Source: Nitrospinae bacterium CG22_combo_CG10-13_8_21_14_all_47_10
Lineage (GTDB): Bacteria > Nitrospinota > Nitrospinia > Nitrospinales > VA-1
Direction: 5' to 3'
Assembly (NCBI GenBank): GCA_002786505.1
Contig: PCTK01000229.1
Location: 2,745-8,940, forward strand
DNA: 6,196 nucleotides
Shown here: piece by piece, positions 4,982 to 6,196 of the stretch
Layout: every line of letters begins with the position of its first letter
How positions within the stretch are numbered: position 1 is the first letter of the stretch
The notes under the pieces: generated by a model
What the model saw: only the letters and a program-made list of their open reading frames with translations
What the model was told of the DNA's origin: nothing
Database searches by the model: none
Position numbers and translations under genes: made by a program

Positions 4982-6055
4982 TTATAAAATCGGGATGTTT
5001 TTTTTTATTTGCTGATGGTTCTTCACGGCCTGGAACACTTCGTCCACGGTCACCTGATTCATACATTCTTTGGTCCCCAGAGGGCAGGTTTTTTTCCAGC
5101 AAAAACTGCATGGGAGCATTTTGTAAACCGTTTCATGATTCACGCCATAGGCTCCGTTACGCACCGGGTCGGTGGGGCCAAAGATGGAAACTGTGGGAAT
5201 GCCCAACGCCGCGCCGAGGTGAAGCGGACCTGAATCACAGCTTACCAGCAGTGCCATCCTTTTGTACAGGGCAATAGATTCTAAAATTGAAGTGGGAGGA
5301 GCAATCCAGTTTTTTTGTCGCATGTGGGCGGAGATTTGCTCGACCTTGAACTCCTCTCCCGGCCCCCAGGTCAACAGGATGGAACAACCCAACTCTCCCG
5401 CGATTCGGTCAGCCAGTTCCGCGAAGCGGACCAGTTCCCATTGCTTGCTTTCGAATCCTGCTCCCGGATTGATTGCGATAATCGGGCGGGCGGTGAGTTC
5501 CGGGTGCTGGTCAAAAAAACCTGCTACCTTTTTATCCATTTCCTCCGGAACCGTGAGCGGAAAATTTTTTTCTTCTTCAATTTTGCCAATCGCGGTTTGC
5601 AAAATTGTGAGGTACATGTCGACAATATGGAGCCCTCCCGCCATATAAGGGGCCTTGCAATTGGTGAAGAACGCGCTGAACTTTTCTTTGCAGTTATTGC
5701 GGTGAAACCCAACTCGGGTTGGGGAGCCGCTCAACCTGGCAATAAGGCCGCTTTTGATGAGTCCATGCAAGTCGAGGACAATATCAAAATTATGCCGACG
5801 AAGGATTTTGATAGTGTCCAGAATTTCTCCAAGAGAACGGCCATTCCAGTTTTTGCGCCAAATTTTTGTGCGCAGGGGAATGATCTCGTCAATGTCGGGG
5901 TTGCCGTGCAATATATCTTGAAAGCGCTCTTCCACCATCCAGGCGATATAACAGTCAGGAAGGGATTTCCTGATTGTCGCGGCAACGGGCAGTGTGTGCA
6001 CCACATCTCCCAACGCACTGAATTTAAGTATTAGTATTTTGTGTGGGTTCATCAT
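4982..6055 (-). CDS. waaC: Lipopolysaccharide heptosyltransferase, GT9 family (WaaC-like)
   Basis: A 357-residue GT-B enzyme, the normal GT9 length, predicted to add L-glycero-D-manno-heptose from ADP-heptose to the Kdo-lipid A core in the cytoplasm. Motifs are ILILKFSALGDVVHTLP (7-23, with D17 of the GD motif), IAWMVEERF (37-45, like the WVVEE of WaaC), IIPLRTKIWRKNW (58-70), DIVLDLHGLIKSGLIARL (91-108), INPGAGFESKQW (195-206) and the nucleotide-sugar site CDSGPLHLGAALGIPTVSIFGPTDP (273-297). The tail has four Cys (C316, C319, C324, C331) in the CSFC-x4-C-x6-C pattern common in GT9 proteins of the WaaF/WaaQ kind, so heptosyltransferase I versus II is not certain. Two ATGs in tandem begin it, with AAGGAG about 12 nt and GAAGAA about 7 nt upstream. 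The start overlaps the end of the PAP2 gene by 32 nt, and an A9 run lies near its 3' end. Confidence 0.9.
   Translation of the reverse strand: MMNPHKILILKFSALGDVVHTLPVAATIRKSLPDCYIAWMVEERFQDILHGNPDIDEIIPLRTKIWRKNWNGRSLGEILDTIKILRRHNFDIVLDLHGLIKSGLIARLSGSPTRVGFHRNNCKEKFSAFFTNCKAPYMAGGLHIVDMYLTILQTAIGKIEEEKNFPLTVPEEMDKKVAGFFDQHPELTARPIIAINPGAGFESKQWELVRFAELADRIAGELGCSILLTWGPGEEFKVEQISAHMRQKNWIAPPTSILESIALYKRMALLVSCDSGPLHLGAALGIPTVSIFGPTDPVRNGAYGVNHETVYKMLPCSFCWKKTCPLGTKECMNQVTVDEVFQAVKNHQQIKKNIPIL
4998..5006 (-). repeat. A9 homopolymer near the end of the WaaC-like gene
   Basis: Nine T on the plus strand read as nine A over codons 350-353 (ATA AAA AAA AAC). A one-base slip would bypass the normal stop and read into the Trm112-like gene in another frame, changing only the last few residues of the transferase before a new tail. 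Confidence 0.5.
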
Positions 6056-6196
6056 GGGGCTGTTCTTCTCCTTTTGGGGAGATGAGTTTTAAAATCCGGG
6101 TAAAGATGTGATGGTATCCCAGGTAGCCCATCAAACTGCCAAAGAGTGCTCCGGCGAGAACATCGGATGGATAGTGCACTTTCAGGTAGACTCTTG
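6024..6196 (-). CDS. PAP2-superfamily phosphatase, C-terminal end (partial)
   Basis: The minus-strand frame entering from the right edge gives 56 residues ending at TAA (6024-6026). It begins RVYLKVHYPSDVLAGALFG, which matches the third PAP2/acid-phosphatase motif SR-x5-H-x3-D: R1, H7 (the nucleophile-type His of this motif) and D11 by position in the visible part. A hydrophobic segment (VLAGALFGSLMGYLGYHHIF) fits the last membrane helix of a membrane PAP2 enzyme. It ends with a polar tail (SPKGEEQPHDEPTQNTNT). PAP2 membrane enzymes remove phosphate from lipids such as undecaprenyl diphosphate, phosphatidylglycerol phosphate or lipid A. Which one applies is not visible, but the LPS neighbours make lipid A or undecaprenyl phosphate reasonable guesses. 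The coding end overlaps the WaaC-like gene by 32 nt in another frame, so the two are probably translationally coupled. Confidence 0.85.
   Translation of the reverse strand, partial: RVYLKVHYPSDVLAGALFGSLMGYLGYHHIFTRILKLISPKGEEQPHDEPTQNTNT

Noticed and set aside
5315..6034. A 239-codon plus-strand open frame opposite the WaaC-like gene
   Set aside because: It is antisense to a gene with clear GT9 motifs. Its translation has no recognisable domain and looks like a shadow of the real coding strand.

Overview
The window comes from a Gram-negative bacterium. It encodes two GT9-family heptosyltransferases for lipopolysaccharide inner core, a PAP2-type phosphatase end, and the separate-subunit form of the glycine cleavage P-protein (GcvPB). 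That split form occurs in many delta-proteobacteria, Nitrospinota, Aquificota, Thermotogota and Gram-positives, but not in E. coli-like bacteria. A deep-branching Gram-negative such as Nitrospinota or a delta-proteobacterial lineage would fit. This is inference from gene content only.

Left part (1-949, plus strand): the last 44 codons of an unrecognised gene end at 137. After 80 nt comes a GTG-started gene (218-949) that looks like a shortened, degenerate dye-decolourising (DyP-type) peroxidase. The 181-nt gap at 950-1130 lies between convergent genes and holds no gene or convincing terminator that I can see.

Middle (1131-2146): a stand-alone cyclic-nucleotide-binding-domain protein is read leftward from 1574. 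It is divergent from a hicB-hicA toxin-antitoxin pair (1749-2146, ATGA overlap). The 174-nt divergent spacer holds a plausible promoter in each direction, a 14-bp near-perfect palindrome at the predicted start site of the leftward gene, and a 20-bp tandem repeat around the hicB ribosome binding site.

Right part (2187-6196, minus strand): five tightly packed genes, probably one operon read right to left: PAP2 phosphatase (only the C-terminus is inside) > WaaC-like heptosyltransferase > 55-residue Trm112/YcaR-type zinc-ribbon protein > second GT9 heptosyltransferase > gcvPB. Junctions are a 32-nt overlap, an 18-nt gap, a 42-nt gap and a 4-nt ATGA overlap. The first four suit the cell envelope (core heptose addition, lipid phosphate handling). 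gcvPB is a one-carbon metabolism gene that here follows a sugar transferase and lacks its usual partner gcvPA next to it. The operon promoter lies outside the window. No rRNA, tRNA, insertion sequence or CRISPR array was seen.
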